This document shows, piece by piece, positions 8,840 to 20,800 of a stretch of DNA of 61,791 nt; position 1 is the stretch's first letter; every line of letters starts with the position of its first letter. Position numbers and translations under genes: made by a program. The stretch lies in the NCBI RefSeq assembly GCF_008801695.1, contig NZ_VZPF01000022.1, forward strand, positions 1-61,791, read 5' to 3'. Below the pieces are notes generated by a model. The model ran no database searches, had not been told where the DNA came from, and saw only the letters and a list, made by a program, of their open reading frames with translations. The stretch comes from Pantoea stewartii subsp. stewartii (GTDB lineage: Bacteria > Pseudomonadota > Gammaproteobacteria > Enterobacterales > Enterobacteriaceae).

Positions 8840-9442
8840 TTAACGCGGCCACCACTTAATGAACTTTTTGTAGCGCCAGGCTAACAGGACCAGAGCTAAA
8901 AGCGCATAAATAATGGGTTGCGGCGAAAGGATTTTGACTGACCAGAGATAATGGACAGGTGCCAGGATCGCGACCAGATAGATCAGGTTATGCAATGTTT
9001 GCCACCGTTTGCCGAGTTTACGCTGCATGCGCTGGAAAGACGTGACGGCCAGCGCCAACAAGATAAACCAGGAGAGGATCCCCAGCGTCAGATAGGGCCG
9101 GGAAATCAGCTCACTGCCCAGCAGGCCGATGTTATTTATTCCCAGCTCCAACAGGTAGTAGCTGGTCAAATGCAAACTGGCCCAGAAAAATGTCCAGATC
9201 CCCAGCAGGCGTCGGGTCCGAATGAGCAGGGGTTGTTTTATCAGGCGCGTTAAGGGCGACACCAGCAACGTAGCCAGCAGCAGTTTCAATGCCATTCGGC
9301 CGGTAAAATGCTGGATATCCTTTGCCGGGTCGGCGCTCAGTCCACCGTGCATCGCGGCCATGATCAAATAAACCAACGGCAGGAACGCAGCCAGATGCAA
9401 CAGGACTTTAAGCCAGCCGATCTGCTTTATTGTCAGGCGCAC
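8840..9442 (-). CDS. msrQ: Heme-binding membrane subunit MsrQ of the periplasmic methionine sulfoxide reductase
   Basis: This 200-residue membrane protein (E. coli MsrQ/YedZ 211) has about five to six hydrophobic segments. It passes electrons from the quinone pool to MsrP through heme. Candidate heme histidines include the one in [14 protein letters not shown] and those in LHNLIYL and APVHYLW. Its GTG start (9440-9442) abuts the msrP TGA stop with no gap, which points to tight co-translation. Confidence 0.95.
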   Translation of the reverse strand: MRLTIKQIGWLKVLLHLAAFLPLVYLIMAAMHGGLSADPAKDIQHFTGRMALKLLLATLLVSPLTRLIKQPLLIRTRRLLGIWTFFWASLHLTSYYLLELGINNIGLLGSELISRPYLTLGILSWFILLALAVTSFQRMQRKLGKRWQTLHNLIYLVAILAPVHYLWSVKILSPQPIIYALLALVLLAWRYKKFIKWWPR

Positions 9443-10447
9443 TCAATAATTCTCCCGCAAATCCATGCCGCGATAGAGCGAGGCAACCTGATCGGCATAA
9501 CCGTTGAAGAGTAACGTGGGCTGACGATCCACATTAAAGCTACTGCCCGGCCCAATAAAACGTTCGGTCGCCTGTGACCAGCGTGGATGGTTCACATGGG
9601 GATTCACGTTGGCATAGAAACCATACTCATTGTCGGCAATCTGATTCCATGTCGTTGGCGGTTGATCGTGAGTGAGCGTAATTTTCACAATGGACTTGAT
9701 GCCCTTAAAGCCATATTTCCACGGAACCGTCAGGCGAATCGGCGCACCATTCTGCGGCGGCAGCGCTTTACCGTATACGCCCGTTGTCAGAATCGTAAGC
9801 GGATGCATCGCTTCATCCAGACGCAAACCTTCTACATAAGGGTAATTGAGCCCGCCGCCGATAAACCGGTCTTTTTGCCCTGGCATCTGATCGGGCGCGT
9901 ACAGCGTCTGGAAGGCGACGAAGCGGGCTTTGCTGGTGGGTTCTGCCAGCTTCAGCAGTTTATTCAGTTCAAATCCGATCCAGGGAACGACCATCGACCA
10001 GGCTTCAACACAGCGCATGCGATAGATTCGTTGCTCCATCGCGAAGCGCTTAAAAATATCATCCATGTCCAGCGTCACGGGCTTAGCCACTTCGCCCTCA
10101 ATTGTCAGTTTCCAGGGATCGGTTTTTAGGGTACCGGCGTTCGCCGCAGGATCGGCTTTATCCAGACCGAATTCGTAGAAATTGTTGTATCCGGAAACTT
10201 TATCGGCGGGCGTTAAGGGCAGGTTAGCCTGGTACTGGGCGGGTTTGGTAAAGTCAAGCGGACGGCCTGCGGGGGCAGCAGGGCGGTCGTTGCCTTTGAA
10301 CCAGCTCAGGATATCAGCATTTGCCATGCCGGGAAGGCCCATGGCTGCGGCACCCAGCCCCAGCGTCTGAAGCACCCGACGACGGTTCATATTAAAGATG
10401 CTTTCTGGCGTTACATCTGCTTCGGTCAGGCTTTTAGTCGGCTTCAT
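9443..10447 (-). CDS. msrP: Periplasmic methionine sulfoxide reductase, molybdopterin catalytic subunit MsrP
   Basis: This 334-residue molybdoenzyme (E. coli MsrP/YedY 334) repairs oxidised methionines in envelope proteins, for example after hypochlorous acid stress. A twin-arginine leader ([16 protein letters not shown], cleavage after ANA near residue 44) sends the folded, cofactor-loaded protein to the periplasm. The molybdenum ligand is Cys146 in [13 protein letters not shown]. It is the first gene of msrPQ and is transcribed divergently from csrD across 282 bp, in which I see no clear operator. Confidence 0.97.
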   Translation of the reverse strand: MKPTKSLTEADVTPESIFNMNRRRVLQTLGLGAAAMGLPGMANADILSWFKGNDRPAAPAGRPLDFTKPAQYQANLPLTPADKVSGYNNFYEFGLDKADPAANAGTLKTDPWKLTIEGEVAKPVTLDMDDIFKRFAMEQRIYRMRCVEAWSMVVPWIGFELNKLLKLAEPTSKARFVAFQTLYAPDQMPGQKDRFIGGGLNYPYVEGLRLDEAMHPLTILTTGVYGKALPPQNGAPIRLTVPWKYGFKGIKSIVKITLTHDQPPTTWNQIADNEYGFYANVNPHVNHPRWSQATERFIGPGSSFNVDRQPTLLFNGYADQVASLYRGMDLRENY

Positions 10448-10729
10448 CGTTTTTCTCCAGGCGCGATAGTCTCAACCAGCATGATGACTATTACTTATGC
10501 TGGCGAATTTCGCTGCAAAAATGTGAAATTTCCTGGCTTCGCTCTCAAATGGGAATCCACTGAAAAATGTAGAATCAGGCGCTGTGAGATCTTCTCAGCG
10601 GTATACTTCGCCTTCACGCACAACGCCACTGTTGCCAGACGACATTTGTGTTATTTTGCACAAATTTCTTCCGGCTGCCGTGCAGCGCCAGCGTGATCCG
10701 GCGACAACCGAAGTGAAACAGGCACAGGG

Positions 10730-12679
10730 ATGCGATTAACGACCAAACTTTCTGCATTTATTACACTGATTAGCGTACTGGCAATGGTTTTAATGCTGGT
10801 GGGTTGTGCTTTTAGTGTTTTCTGGCTCACGCATCAGCGCGTCGAAAGTCGCGTACAGGTGCTGGCGACCGAAGTTGATAACGTCTTGCTGAGCCAGCCT
10901 CCCGATGCGCTCAAGGCCTGGCTGGCCCCGATGTTGCCTGTTATTAACGCGGAGCAACTTTCTCTCTATAACGGTCGCCAACCTGTTTTTACGCTGTCCC
11001 GCCATGAAAATCAGATGCTCGAGCACGAAAAAAACCGCTATATCCATTTTGACATTGCGCTAATGCACCAACCGGGAATGCGGCTCCAGTTGACGATTCT
11101 CGATCCTGCACAAACCTGGCTACGCTCGATTCCTGCGACTTATACCCTTGTCGCCCTCGTGCTGGTTGTACTGATTATGGCGGTGATGCTGTCCATCATC
11201 CATCGCTGGCTGGTGCGTCAATGGCGCGGGATGGAACACCTGGAAAGTCGTTCGGCATCGATTCTTGCTGGCGAGCGTACCTTCTTCCGCCAAAAGCAGC
11301 GTGATGAGTGGCCGCCCAAAGCCAGTCGGGCGATCGATCAGCTTCTGTCAGATTTACAGGAAGCCGGCGAGCAGCGCGTTCGCATTGATACGTTAATTCG
11401 TACCTTTGCTGCGCATGATGGCCGAACCGGGCTGAATAACCGGCTTTTCTTCGATAATCAGTTGGCCACCTTGCTGGAGGACCAGGAAGATGTCGGGACA
11501 CACGGCGTGGTCATGATGATCCGCTTTCCTGAGCTCGACACGCACGATCACTCGCTTGGACCGGTGCTGGTTGAAGAGTACCTGTTTAACGTCGTCAATA
11601 TGCTGTCCACTTTTGTCATGCGTTATCCCGGCGCGCTTCTTGCGCGTTATTTTCGCAGTGATTTTGCGGTATTGCTGCCGCACCGCAGCCTGAAAGAGGC
11701 CAACAGCATCGCTGACCAGTTAATTAATGCCGTTGATGCGTTACCCCCTATGCGCATGGTGAACCGTGACGACTTTATTCACATTGGTATCAGCGCCTGG
11801 CACAGTGGCCAGACGGTGCCGCAGGTAATGGAAAATGTGGAGATGGCGACGCGACGGGCAACGCTGTCCGGTGGCAATAACTGGTCAAACGGTGCGGGCA
11901 ATCCGCAGGATGCCGGGCGCGGCAGTGTTCGCTGGCGCACTTTGCTGGAAAATACACTCAGTCGCGGTGGGCCGCGGCTCTATCAGAAACCTGCCGTGGA
12001 CCGTGAGGGCAAGGTTCGTCATCGAGTCATACTCAGCCGCATCTTTGATGGTGATAAAGAAGTGCTGTCGGCTGAATACATGCCACTGGTGCAGCAGCTT
12101 GGCATGGTAGAGAGCTGGGACAGGCAGATGGTGTTGCGCATTGCCGCTTTGTCAGAGCTGTGGCCTGAAGAAACACTGGTTATCCCGGTCAGTATCGACT
12201 CTCTGTTAAAGCGTCCCTTTGTCGTCTGGTTGCAGCGAATGTTGCTGGCCTGCCCAAAAAGTCAGCGAAAACGATTTTTATTTGAACTTGCGGAAGGGGA
12301 TGTTTGTCAACACATCAGCCGTTTGATTCCGGTGTTGCATTCGCTCCAGGCATTTGGCTGCCGGATTGCCATCAGTCAGGCAGGATTGACGGTAGTCAGT
12401 AGCGCCTATATCAGGCAACTGCCGGTCGCGTTAATCAAGCTGGATGCCGGCCTGGTGCGCAACATTGAGCGCCGTACTGAAAATCAGCTGTTTGTGCGGA
12501 GCTTGCTGGACGTCTGCAAGCCGACCGGTACCCGGCTTTATGCGGCAGGCGTTCGCACAAAAGCGGAGTGGCAAACTCTGGTCGAATTAGGCGTTGAAGG
12601 CGGGCAGGGCGACCTGTTTTCACCTTCTCAGCCGGTCAACAGTAATGTGAAAAAGTACTCGCAACGTTACCAGATTTAA
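10730..12679 (+). CDS. csrD: RNase E specificity factor CsrD
   Basis: This 649-residue inner-membrane protein (E. coli CsrD 646) promotes RNase E decay of the small RNAs CsrB and CsrC and so frees CsrA. Two transmembrane helices (about 8-30 and 136-158) flank a periplasmic loop. The cytoplasmic part has a HAMP-like linker, a degenerate GGDEF domain (RSDFAVLL in place of GGDEF) and a degenerate EAL domain (FELAEGD). The missing catalytic residues fit a protein that neither makes nor degrades cyclic-di-GMP. It lies upstream of mreB as in E. coli. Confidence 0.96.
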   Translation: MRLTTKLSAFITLISVLAMVLMLVGCAFSVFWLTHQRVESRVQVLATEVDNVLLSQPPDALKAWLAPMLPVINAEQLSLYNGRQPVFTLSRHENQMLEHEKNRYIHFDIALMHQPGMRLQLTILDPAQTWLRSIPATYTLVALVLVVLIMAVMLSIIHRWLVRQWRGMEHLESRSASILAGERTFFRQKQRDEWPPKASRAIDQLLSDLQEAGEQRVRIDTLIRTFAAHDGRTGLNNRLFFDNQLATLLEDQEDVGTHGVVMMIRFPELDTHDHSLGPVLVEEYLFNVVNMLSTFVMRYPGALLARYFRSDFAVLLPHRSLKEANSIADQLINAVDALPPMRMVNRDDFIHIGISAWHSGQTVPQVMENVEMATRRATLSGGNNWSNGAGNPQDAGRGSVRWRTLLENTLSRGGPRLYQKPAVDREGKVRHRVILSRIFDGDKEVLSAEYMPLVQQLGMVESWDRQMVLRIAALSELWPEETLVIPVSIDSLLKRPFVVWLQRMLLACPKSQRKRFLFELAEGDVCQHISRLIPVLHSLQAFGCRIAISQAGLTVVSSAYIRQLPVALIKLDAGLVRNIERRTENQLFVRSLLDVCKPTGTRLYAAGVRTKAEWQTLVELGVEGGQGDLFSPSQPVNSNVKKYSQRYQI

Positions 12680-14032
<1,353 letters not shown>

Positions 14033-14123
14033 TGGCCTCAACCGGCTGAGACCGTCGTAACAGTGCGCAGGGAGTAGCGTGTAAACCGGCGCTGCGTGCA
14101 TCGGTATGATGTGTCCAGCCCAG

Positions 14124-14148
14124 GAAAGTGCGGTACGTCCGTACTTTC
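14124..14148 (+). terminator. hairpin between mreB and mreC, possible attenuator
   Basis: GAAAGTGCGG and CCGTACTTTC pair with one G-T wobble, followed by a weak T-rich run (TTACCTT). In E. coli most transcripts end between mreB and mreC, so this may be a leaky terminator that sets MreB in excess of MreC and MreD. Confidence 0.45.
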
Positions 14149-14179
14149 TTACCTTGTAGTCGAGGAACACGCAGATTAT

Positions 14180-15202
14180 ATGAAGCCGATTTTTAGCAGA
14201 GGCCCTTCTCTGCAATTGCGTCTCTTTCTGGCGGTGATTGTGGCGATTGCCATCATCATCGCAGATAGTCGCGTGAGTTCATTTACGCAAATACGCAACT
14301 ATCTGGACACATCGGTCAGTCCGTTTTACTTCCTGGCCAACGGCCCGCGTCAACTTCTGGATGGCGTGTCAGATACGCTGGCTTCACGCCAGCAGCTTGA
14401 GCTGGAAAATAAAGCGTTACGTCGGGAGCTGTTTCTGAAAAACAGCGACCTGCTCATGCTGGGGCAATACAAGCAGGAGAATGCACGCCTGCGCGAATTG
14501 CTGGGTTCACCTCTGCGTCAGGACGAGCATAAGATGGTGACCCAGGTGATCTCCACCGGTACCGATCCCTATACCGATCAGGTCGTGATTGATAAAGGCA
14601 GCGCCAATGGCGTATATGAAGGTCAGCCGGTCATCAGTGATAAAGGGGTTGTGGGCCAGGTCATCGCTGTCGGTCAGTTTACCAGCCGCGTTCTGCTCAT
14701 TTGTGATGCATCACATGCGCTACCCATTCAGGTACTGCGTAATGATATTCGTGTCATTGCGGCGGGCAATGGCTGTACGGAAGATTTACAACTTGAACAT
14801 CTGCCAGGCAATACCGATATTCGCGTGGGCGATGTGTTAGTCACCTCAGGCTTAGGTGGCCGCTTCCCTGAAGGCTATCCTGTCGGTGTCGTGTCCTCGG
14901 TAAAAGTGGATACGCAACGCGCTTATACCGTGATTCAGGCACATCCTACTGCGGGTCTGCAACGTCTGCGCTATTTGCTGCTGCTTTGGGGAGCCGATCA
15001 TAATGGTGATATGCCTATGGCGCCTGATGAAGTGCATCGGGTCGCGAACGAGCGCCTGATGCAAATGATGCCGCAGGTGCTGCCGCCTGCCGGCGAAATG
15101 GGGCCGCCTGCGCCCACCACACAGACTACCACACCCGCTTCGGGCAGCAGCGAAAGTCGTTCGCAGGATGCCGCTTCCCGCTCACGCGGAGGCCAGAATT
15201 GA
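14180..15202 (+). CDS. mreC: Rod shape-determining protein MreC
   Basis: This 340-residue bitopic protein links MreB filaments to the periplasmic RodA-PBP2 synthase. It has one transmembrane helix (about 12-31), a coiled coil (about 70-115, rich in [15 protein letters not shown] heptads), a beta-rich MreC domain with [19 protein letters not shown], and a Pro/Ser/Thr-rich disordered tail. The ATG at 14180 ([13 protein letters not shown]) matches the family start. The stop overlaps the mreD start. Confidence 0.97.
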   Translation: MKPIFSRGPSLQLRLFLAVIVAIAIIIADSRVSSFTQIRNYLDTSVSPFYFLANGPRQLLDGVSDTLASRQQLELENKALRRELFLKNSDLLMLGQYKQENARLRELLGSPLRQDEHKMVTQVISTGTDPYTDQVVIDKGSANGVYEGQPVISDKGVVGQVIAVGQFTSRVLLICDASHALPIQVLRNDIRVIAAGNGCTEDLQLEHLPGNTDIRVGDVLVTSGLGGRFPEGYPVGVVSSVKVDTQRAYTVIQAHPTAGLQRLRYLLLLWGADHNGDMPMAPDEVHRVANERLMQMMPQVLPPAGEMGPPAPTTQTTTPASGSSESRSQDAASRSRGGQN

Positions 15203-15687
15203 GTCGATATCGCAGCCAGGGACGATGGGTGATCTGGCTGTCCTTTCTGATGGCGTTTATTCTGCAAATCATGCCATGGCCGGAACAGATCTATATGTTC
15301 CGGCCATCGTGGCTATTGTTGATTCTGGTGTATTGGGTGCTGGCGCTGCCGCATCGCGTGAATGTGGGCAGCGGTTTTCTGCTGGGGGCGATTATGGATT
15401 TAATCGCCGGTTCGACGTTGGGCGTTCGCGCACTGGCGCTCAGCATTATCGCCTATCTGGTTGCGTTTAAATTCCAGTTATTCCGTAACTTAGCATTGTG
15501 GCAGCAGGCGTTAATGGTTATGGTGCTGTCATTAGCAATGGATGTGATCGTCTTCTGGGCAGAGTTTCTGGTGATCAACGTCTCATTCCGCCCTGAAATT
15601 TTCTGGAGCAGTGTTGTCGACGGGATTCTCTGGCCGTGGCTATTCTTATTGATGAGAAAGATCCGCCGTCAGTTCGCTGTTCAATAA
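15199..15687 (+). CDS. mreD: Rod shape-determining protein MreD
   Basis: This 162-residue integral membrane protein (E. coli MreD 162) has about five to six hydrophobic helices. It works with MreC in the elongasome. The start is TTG at 15199-15201, overlapping the mreC stop (15200-15202), with GGAGG eight bases upstream. [15 protein letters not shown] aligns with the E. coli start. The overlap implies translational coupling to MreC. Confidence 0.96.
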   Translation: MSRYRSQGRWVIWLSFLMAFILQIMPWPEQIYMFRPSWLLLILVYWVLALPHRVNVGSGFLLGAIMDLIAGSTLGVRALALSIIAYLVAFKFQLFRNLALWQQALMVMVLSLAMDVIVFWAEFLVINVSFRPEIFWSSVVDGILWPWLFLLMRKIRRQFAVQ

Positions 15688-15695
15688 GGAAATTT

Positions 15696-16277
15696 ATGGT
15701 AACCCTGTATCTGGCCTCCGCGTCTCCCCGCCGACGTGAACTGCTGAGCCAGCTTGGCATCACCTTCGAGCGTCTTGTCACTGATGTTGAAGAGCAACGT
15801 CAGCCCGGTGAAACGGCGGAGGGCTATGTTCGACGCCTGGCGCATGACAAAGCTAAAGCGGGCGTCACGGTTGCCCGGCAAGACTTACCGGTGCTGGGTG
15901 CCGACACCATCGTGGTGCTCAATGGCGAGGTGCTGGAAAAGCCCCACGATGCCGACCATGCCAGCGCGATGCTCAGTAAACTCTCGGGAAAAACGCATCA
16001 GGTCATGACGGCTATCGCGCTGGCCGATCGTCAGCAGGTGCTGGACTGTCTGGTGGTCACCGAGGTGACGTTTCGTAACTTAACCGCACACGACATCAAT
16101 GAGTACATCGCCACAGGTGAACCTATGGATAAAGCAGGCGCTTACGGTATTCAGGGAAAGGGCGGAAACTTTGTTCGTAAAATCAATGGAAGTTATCACG
16201 CAGTCGTCGGATTACCGTTGGTTGAGACCGCGGAACTGATCGACCAGTTCCAGTCACTGCGTGCCGTAAGGGGTTAA
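15696..16277 (+). CDS. yhdE: Maf-family nucleoside triphosphate pyrophosphatase (dTTP/UTP)
   Basis: This 193-residue Maf protein hydrolyses dTTP, UTP and modified pyrimidine nucleotides to the monophosphate and pyrophosphate, cleaning the nucleotide pool. The N-terminal [14 protein letters not shown] and the active-site segments VLGADTIV and [10 protein letters not shown] are family motifs. The ATG at 15696, behind a TAAGGAAA ribosome-binding site, gives the family length. The gene lies 8 nt after mreD and 1 nt before rng. Confidence 0.95.
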   Translation: MVTLYLASASPRRRELLSQLGITFERLVTDVEEQRQPGETAEGYVRRLAHDKAKAGVTVARQDLPVLGADTIVVLNGEVLEKPHDADHASAMLSKLSGKTHQVMTAIALADRQQVLDCLVVTEVTFRNLTAHDINEYIATGEPMDKAGAYGIQGKGGNFVRKINGSYHAVVGLPLVETAELIDQFQSLRAVRG

Positions 16278-16278
16278 C

Positions 16279-17748
16279 ATGACGGCAGAACTACTGGTTA
16301 ACGTTACGCCTGCTGAAACGCGCGTCGCCTACATTGATGGCGGTATCCTGCAGGAAATTCACATTGAGCGCGAAGCCCGGCGTGGCATCGTCGGTAATAT
16401 TTACAAAGGGCGCGTCAGCCGGGTTTTGCCTGGCATGCAGGCGGCATTTGTGGATATCGGGCTTGATAAAGCGGCCTTCCTGCATGCGTCCGACATCATG
16501 CCGCATACAGAATGCGTTGCGGGCGATGAAAAGAAAAATTTCGTGGTACGTGATATCGCGGAGCTGGTGCGTCAGGGACAGGATCTCGTGGTGCAGGTGG
16601 TGAAAGATCCCCTTGGCACTAAAGGCGCGCGGCTGACCACAGATATCACGTTGCCCTCGCGCTACCTGGTGTTTATGCCCGGCGCTTCACACGTTGGCGT
16701 TTCACAACGCATTGCCAGTGAAAAAGAGCGTGAATGCCTTAAAGCCGTCGTGGCTGACTACTGTGACGACCTGGGCGGTTTCATCATCCGCACCGCAGCG
16801 GAAGGCATTGGCGAAGAAGAGCTGGCGCAGGATGCTGCGTTTCTGAAACGGCTCTGGACCAAAGTCAGCGAGCGGAAAAAGCGCAATCAAACCCGTTGTT
16901 TACTCTATGGTGAGCTGGCGCTGGCGCAGCGTATTCTGCGCGATTTTGCGGGCGCTGCGCTGGATCGCATTCGTGTCGATTCGCGCCTGACCTGCGATCT
17001 CCTTAAGGAATTCACCAGCGAATACATCCCGGAGATGTCCAGTAAGCTCGAGCTTTACAATGGCAAACAGCCCATCTTTGATCTGTTTGATGTTGAGAAC
17101 GAGATTCAGCGCTCACTGGAACGTAAAGTTGAACTGAAATCTGGCGGATACCTCATCATCGACCAAACTGAAGCGATGACGACAATCGACATCAACACCG
17201 GTGCCTTTGTCGGACACCGAAACCTTGATGAAACTATTTTTAACACCAATGTGGAAGCGACACAGGCGATCGCCCGCCAACTGAGGCTACGTAACCTTGG
17301 CGGCATCATCATTATCGACTTCATTGATATGAGTAATGAAGATCATCGCCGTCGCGTGCTGCATTCGTTGGAAACCGCTCTCAGTAAAGACAGAGTGAAG
17401 ACGGGCATCAGCGGGTTTTCCGCCTTAGGGCTGGTGGAAATGACGCGCAAGCGTACGCGCGAAAGTATCGAACACGTGCTGTGTGAGGATTGCCCGGTGT
17501 GTAAAGGGCGCGGCACACTGAAGACCGTCGAAACGGTGTGCTACGAAATTATGCGTGAAATTGTTCGTGTTCATCATGCTTATGATTCTGACCGTTTCCT
17601 GGTCTACGTGTCGCCGACGGTGGGCGAAGCGTTGAAAACGGATGAGTCCCATGCGCTGGCGGAAGTGGAGCTGTTTGTCGGCAAGCAGGTAAAGGTGCAT
17701 GTTGAAGCGCTCTATACTCAGGAACAGTTCGATGTGGTCATGATGTAG
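16279..17748 (+). CDS. rng: Ribonuclease G
   Basis: This 489-residue endoribonuclease has the same length as E. coli RNase G. It matures the 5' end of 16S rRNA and takes part in mRNA decay. Its parts are an N-terminal S1 domain (about 38-128), a 5'-sensor/RNase H-like region, and a DNase I-like catalytic domain with metal aspartates in TTIDINTGAF (about 304) and IIDFIDM (about 347). The Zn-link CPVCKGRG lies near residue 407. It follows the Maf gene by 1 nt at the end of the mre run. Confidence 0.98.
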   Translation: MTAELLVNVTPAETRVAYIDGGILQEIHIEREARRGIVGNIYKGRVSRVLPGMQAAFVDIGLDKAAFLHASDIMPHTECVAGDEKKNFVVRDIAELVRQGQDLVVQVVKDPLGTKGARLTTDITLPSRYLVFMPGASHVGVSQRIASEKERECLKAVVADYCDDLGGFIIRTAAEGIGEEELAQDAAFLKRLWTKVSERKKRNQTRCLLYGELALAQRILRDFAGAALDRIRVDSRLTCDLLKEFTSEYIPEMSSKLELYNGKQPIFDLFDVENEIQRSLERKVELKSGGYLIIDQTEAMTTIDINTGAFVGHRNLDETIFNTNVEATQAIARQLRLRNLGGIIIIDFIDMSNEDHRRRVLHSLETALSKDRVKTGISGFSALGLVEMTRKRTRESIEHVLCEDCPVCKGRGTLKTVETVCYEIMREIVRVHHAYDSDRFLVYVSPTVGEALKTDESHALAEVELFVGKQVKVHVEALYTQEQFDVVMM

Positions 17749-17775
17749 TGCTGGCCGGTCAGGCTCACGATGTCT

Positions 17776-17804
17776 GGCCGCACATTTTAGGGTAAAATGT
17801 GGCC
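17776..17804. repeat. inverted repeat between rng and yhdP
   Basis: CACATTTTA and TAAAATGTG form perfect 9-bp arms around GGG, flanked by near-matching GGCC and GGCC. No T-run follows. It could be an operator, a processing hairpin at the rng 3' end or part of a yhdP promoter (TAAAAT). Confidence 0.45.
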
Positions 17805-17881
17805 CCATACCGCTTATGTCATAAGACGCCGGGTATGAGCAGCAACCATCCGTCGTTAACGGTAGACAAGGAGAGGTGTGA

Positions 17882-20800
17882 GTGAGGCAGTTGCCAAGAG
17901 TGATGTTACTGCTGCTCGCGACAGTCATTGTGATTGTGGCGCTGCTGGTCAGTGCGCTGCGTCTGGCGATGCCGCACCTCGATAACTATCGTAGTCAGGT
18001 CTTAGAGTTTGTTTCTGACGTCAGCGGTGCCAATGTTAACGCCAGCCAGCTGAAGGGCAAGTGGGAAAATTTTGGGCCCACGCTGCAAATCCGTGACCTG
18101 AACGTGGACATGAAACAAACGGGGACGCTCTCGATCGCGCGTATTACCGTTGCGCTGGACGTCTGGCAGTCATTGCTCCACTGGCGCTGGCAGTTCCGCG
18201 ATCTGACGTTCTGGCAGTTGCACTTTAACAGCACTCAGCCTCTCCTGACCAGTGACAACGAGAAGCACAGCTTCAGGCTCACCCAGATCAACGATCTGTT
18301 TTTACGCCAGTTCGATCACTTCGATCTGCGCGACAGCACGATTGGTTTTATCACGCCATCCGGTCAGCATGCTGAACTGGCTATCCCTAAACTCACCTGG
18401 CTGAACGAACATACGCGACATCGCGCAGAAGGTGAGGTCAGCCTGTCGAGTTTTACCGGACAGCACGGTGTTGTGCAGGTCCGTCTCGACCTGAACGATA
18501 ACGAAGGCTTACTCAACGACGGTCGCATCTGGATGCAGGCTGATGACGTGGATATGCGCCCCTGGCTGGGCCGCTGGGTACGGGATAACACCCGTCTGGA
18601 CAGCGCCCGGTTTAGCCTGGCAGCCTGGGTCACTCTGCGTGATGGTGATATCTACGCTGGCGACCTGTTGTTAAGTCAAGGCGGCGCAAGCTGGCAGGGC
18701 GAGAGCGGTCCCCATACTCTCAACGTTGATGGTCTGACGGCGCACCTTTCGCGTTATAAAAATGGCTGGGTGGTAACGGTGCCGCAAACCAAACTCAGCA
18801 CAGACGGCAATGCGTGGCCTGCTGGTCATTTTTCGCTGTTCTGGCAACCGCAGGACGAGCAGATGCTGGGCAGCAACAGCGAGGCCGAAGTCCGCGTTCG
18901 TGCGACGCAGTTAGCATTAGATCGCATCGCGCCGCTGGTGCCGCTTTTTGCGCCTCTCTCACCTGCGCTGTTTGATAACTGGCGTGCATTGCGGCCGCGG
19001 GGCACGATTGATGGGCTTGCGTTAGATATTCCCTTAGCACAACCCGAGCAGACCCGCTTTCAGGTAAAGTGGCGTGATTTTAGCTGGCAGTACTGGAAGC
19101 TGGTTCCCGGCATCAGCCATCTTAATGGTGAGGCGACAGGCAGCCTGAACGATGGGCAAGCCGCAATTGCGATGGGGCAGGCTACGGTGCCTTATGGTGA
19201 TATGTTCCAGGCACCGCTGGAGATCAAACAGATCACCGGCAACCTTAACTGGACGCAGGATAAGCAGGGGCTGACGCTGGCGGGTCACGACCTTGACATT
19301 CAGGCCCGTTCCCTTTGGGCGCACGGCGATTTCCGCTATCAGCAAAACAGTGATGCGCAACCTCAACTGAATATTCTGGCCGGCATTAACGTCACGAACG
19401 CTGGTGATGCGTGGCGCTATTTTCCGACACCGATAATGGGCCACTCGCTGACACACTATTTAAGCGGTGCGATTAAAGGCGGCAAGGTCAGTAATGCCAC
19501 GCTGCTGTTTAACGGTAATCCAGCGCTTTTTCCCTTCCAGCACAACGACGGGATGTTCCAGGTTTGGGTGCCGTTACGCCAGGCAACCTATGCGTTCCAG
19601 CCGGGCTGGCCCGATCTCAGCAATCTTGATATCGATCTTAACTTCCTGAATGACGGCCTTTGGATGAATGCGCCACTGGCGAAACTGGGTGAAGTCGATG
19701 CCCGCAATGTCAGCGCTGTCATCCCGGATTATCTGAAGGAAAAGCTGATTATTAATGGCGATATCAGCGGTGACGGGCAGCAAATCGGTGAGTACTTCCA
19801 GCACACGCCGCTCAAATCGTCGCTGGGAGCGGCACTGGAACAGCTCCAGGTCAAAGGCCTGACCAAAGGTCATCTCAAGCTGGATATTCCATTGAATGGC
19901 AAAGATGTTCACGCCTGCGGGGATGTGCAGATGAATAACAACAGCCTGCATATCAAACCCCTGAATACCACAATGACCCATTTGACGGGGCAGTTCCGCT
20001 ATAACAACGGCAATCTCGAAAGCGATACGCTGCAGGCCAACTGGTTTGGACAGCCGATCGATGTCAGCTTCACGACGCAGGAGAATCCTGACGATTTTGG
20101 CGTGAACGTCAAATTACAGGCGGACTGGCAACTGGCAAAAATCAATGATATACCCCGACAGATTAGCAGCCAACTGGCCGGTCATCTTCCGTGGCAAGGT
20201 GAGGTAAACGTCACCTTGCCTCACAAGGGCGGTGCACATTATGCCGTGCAACTCAAAGGAGACGGTAAGGAAGTAAGTAGTCGCTTACCTCCGCCACTCC
20301 ACAAAAAGGCTGGCGAGAGCCTGCCGGTTACCGTTAATGCAAACGGCGACTTAACGCATTTCGATCTGAGCGGCAGCGTTGACGAGCGGCACCGGTTTAA
20401 CAGCCGCTGGCTGCTGGAGCCTACGCTGCGCGTTGAGCGAGGCATCTGGCTTAACGACACCAAAACCACACCGGCGCTGCCGGATCGTTCAGGCATGGTG
20501 CTGAATTTGCCTGCGCTCGATGGCGAAGCCTGGGCGGCACTCCTGATGGCAGGCGAAGGCGGAGCGGCCAGCCCGACGGGTGAGCATAAGATGGGCGGGG
20601 CAACGCTGCCAGGCAATATTATCTTACGTAGCCCCGCTGTCAGTCTGGCAGGGCAAGAGTGGCATGACGTGGATACCACCGTCACCCAGGAGATGGGCGG
20701 TAAAACCCAGGTGAAGGTTAATGCCAAAGAGTTACGTGGCCAGCTTACGACCTCGCCGTCAGCAGCGTGGCAGGTTGCTCTGGATTATCTTTATTACAAT

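Noticed and set aside
9587..10129. Plus-strand open frame of 180 codons inside msrP
   Set aside because: It is a shadow of the opposite-strand gene; the minus-strand MsrP motifs and Tat signal are unequivocal.
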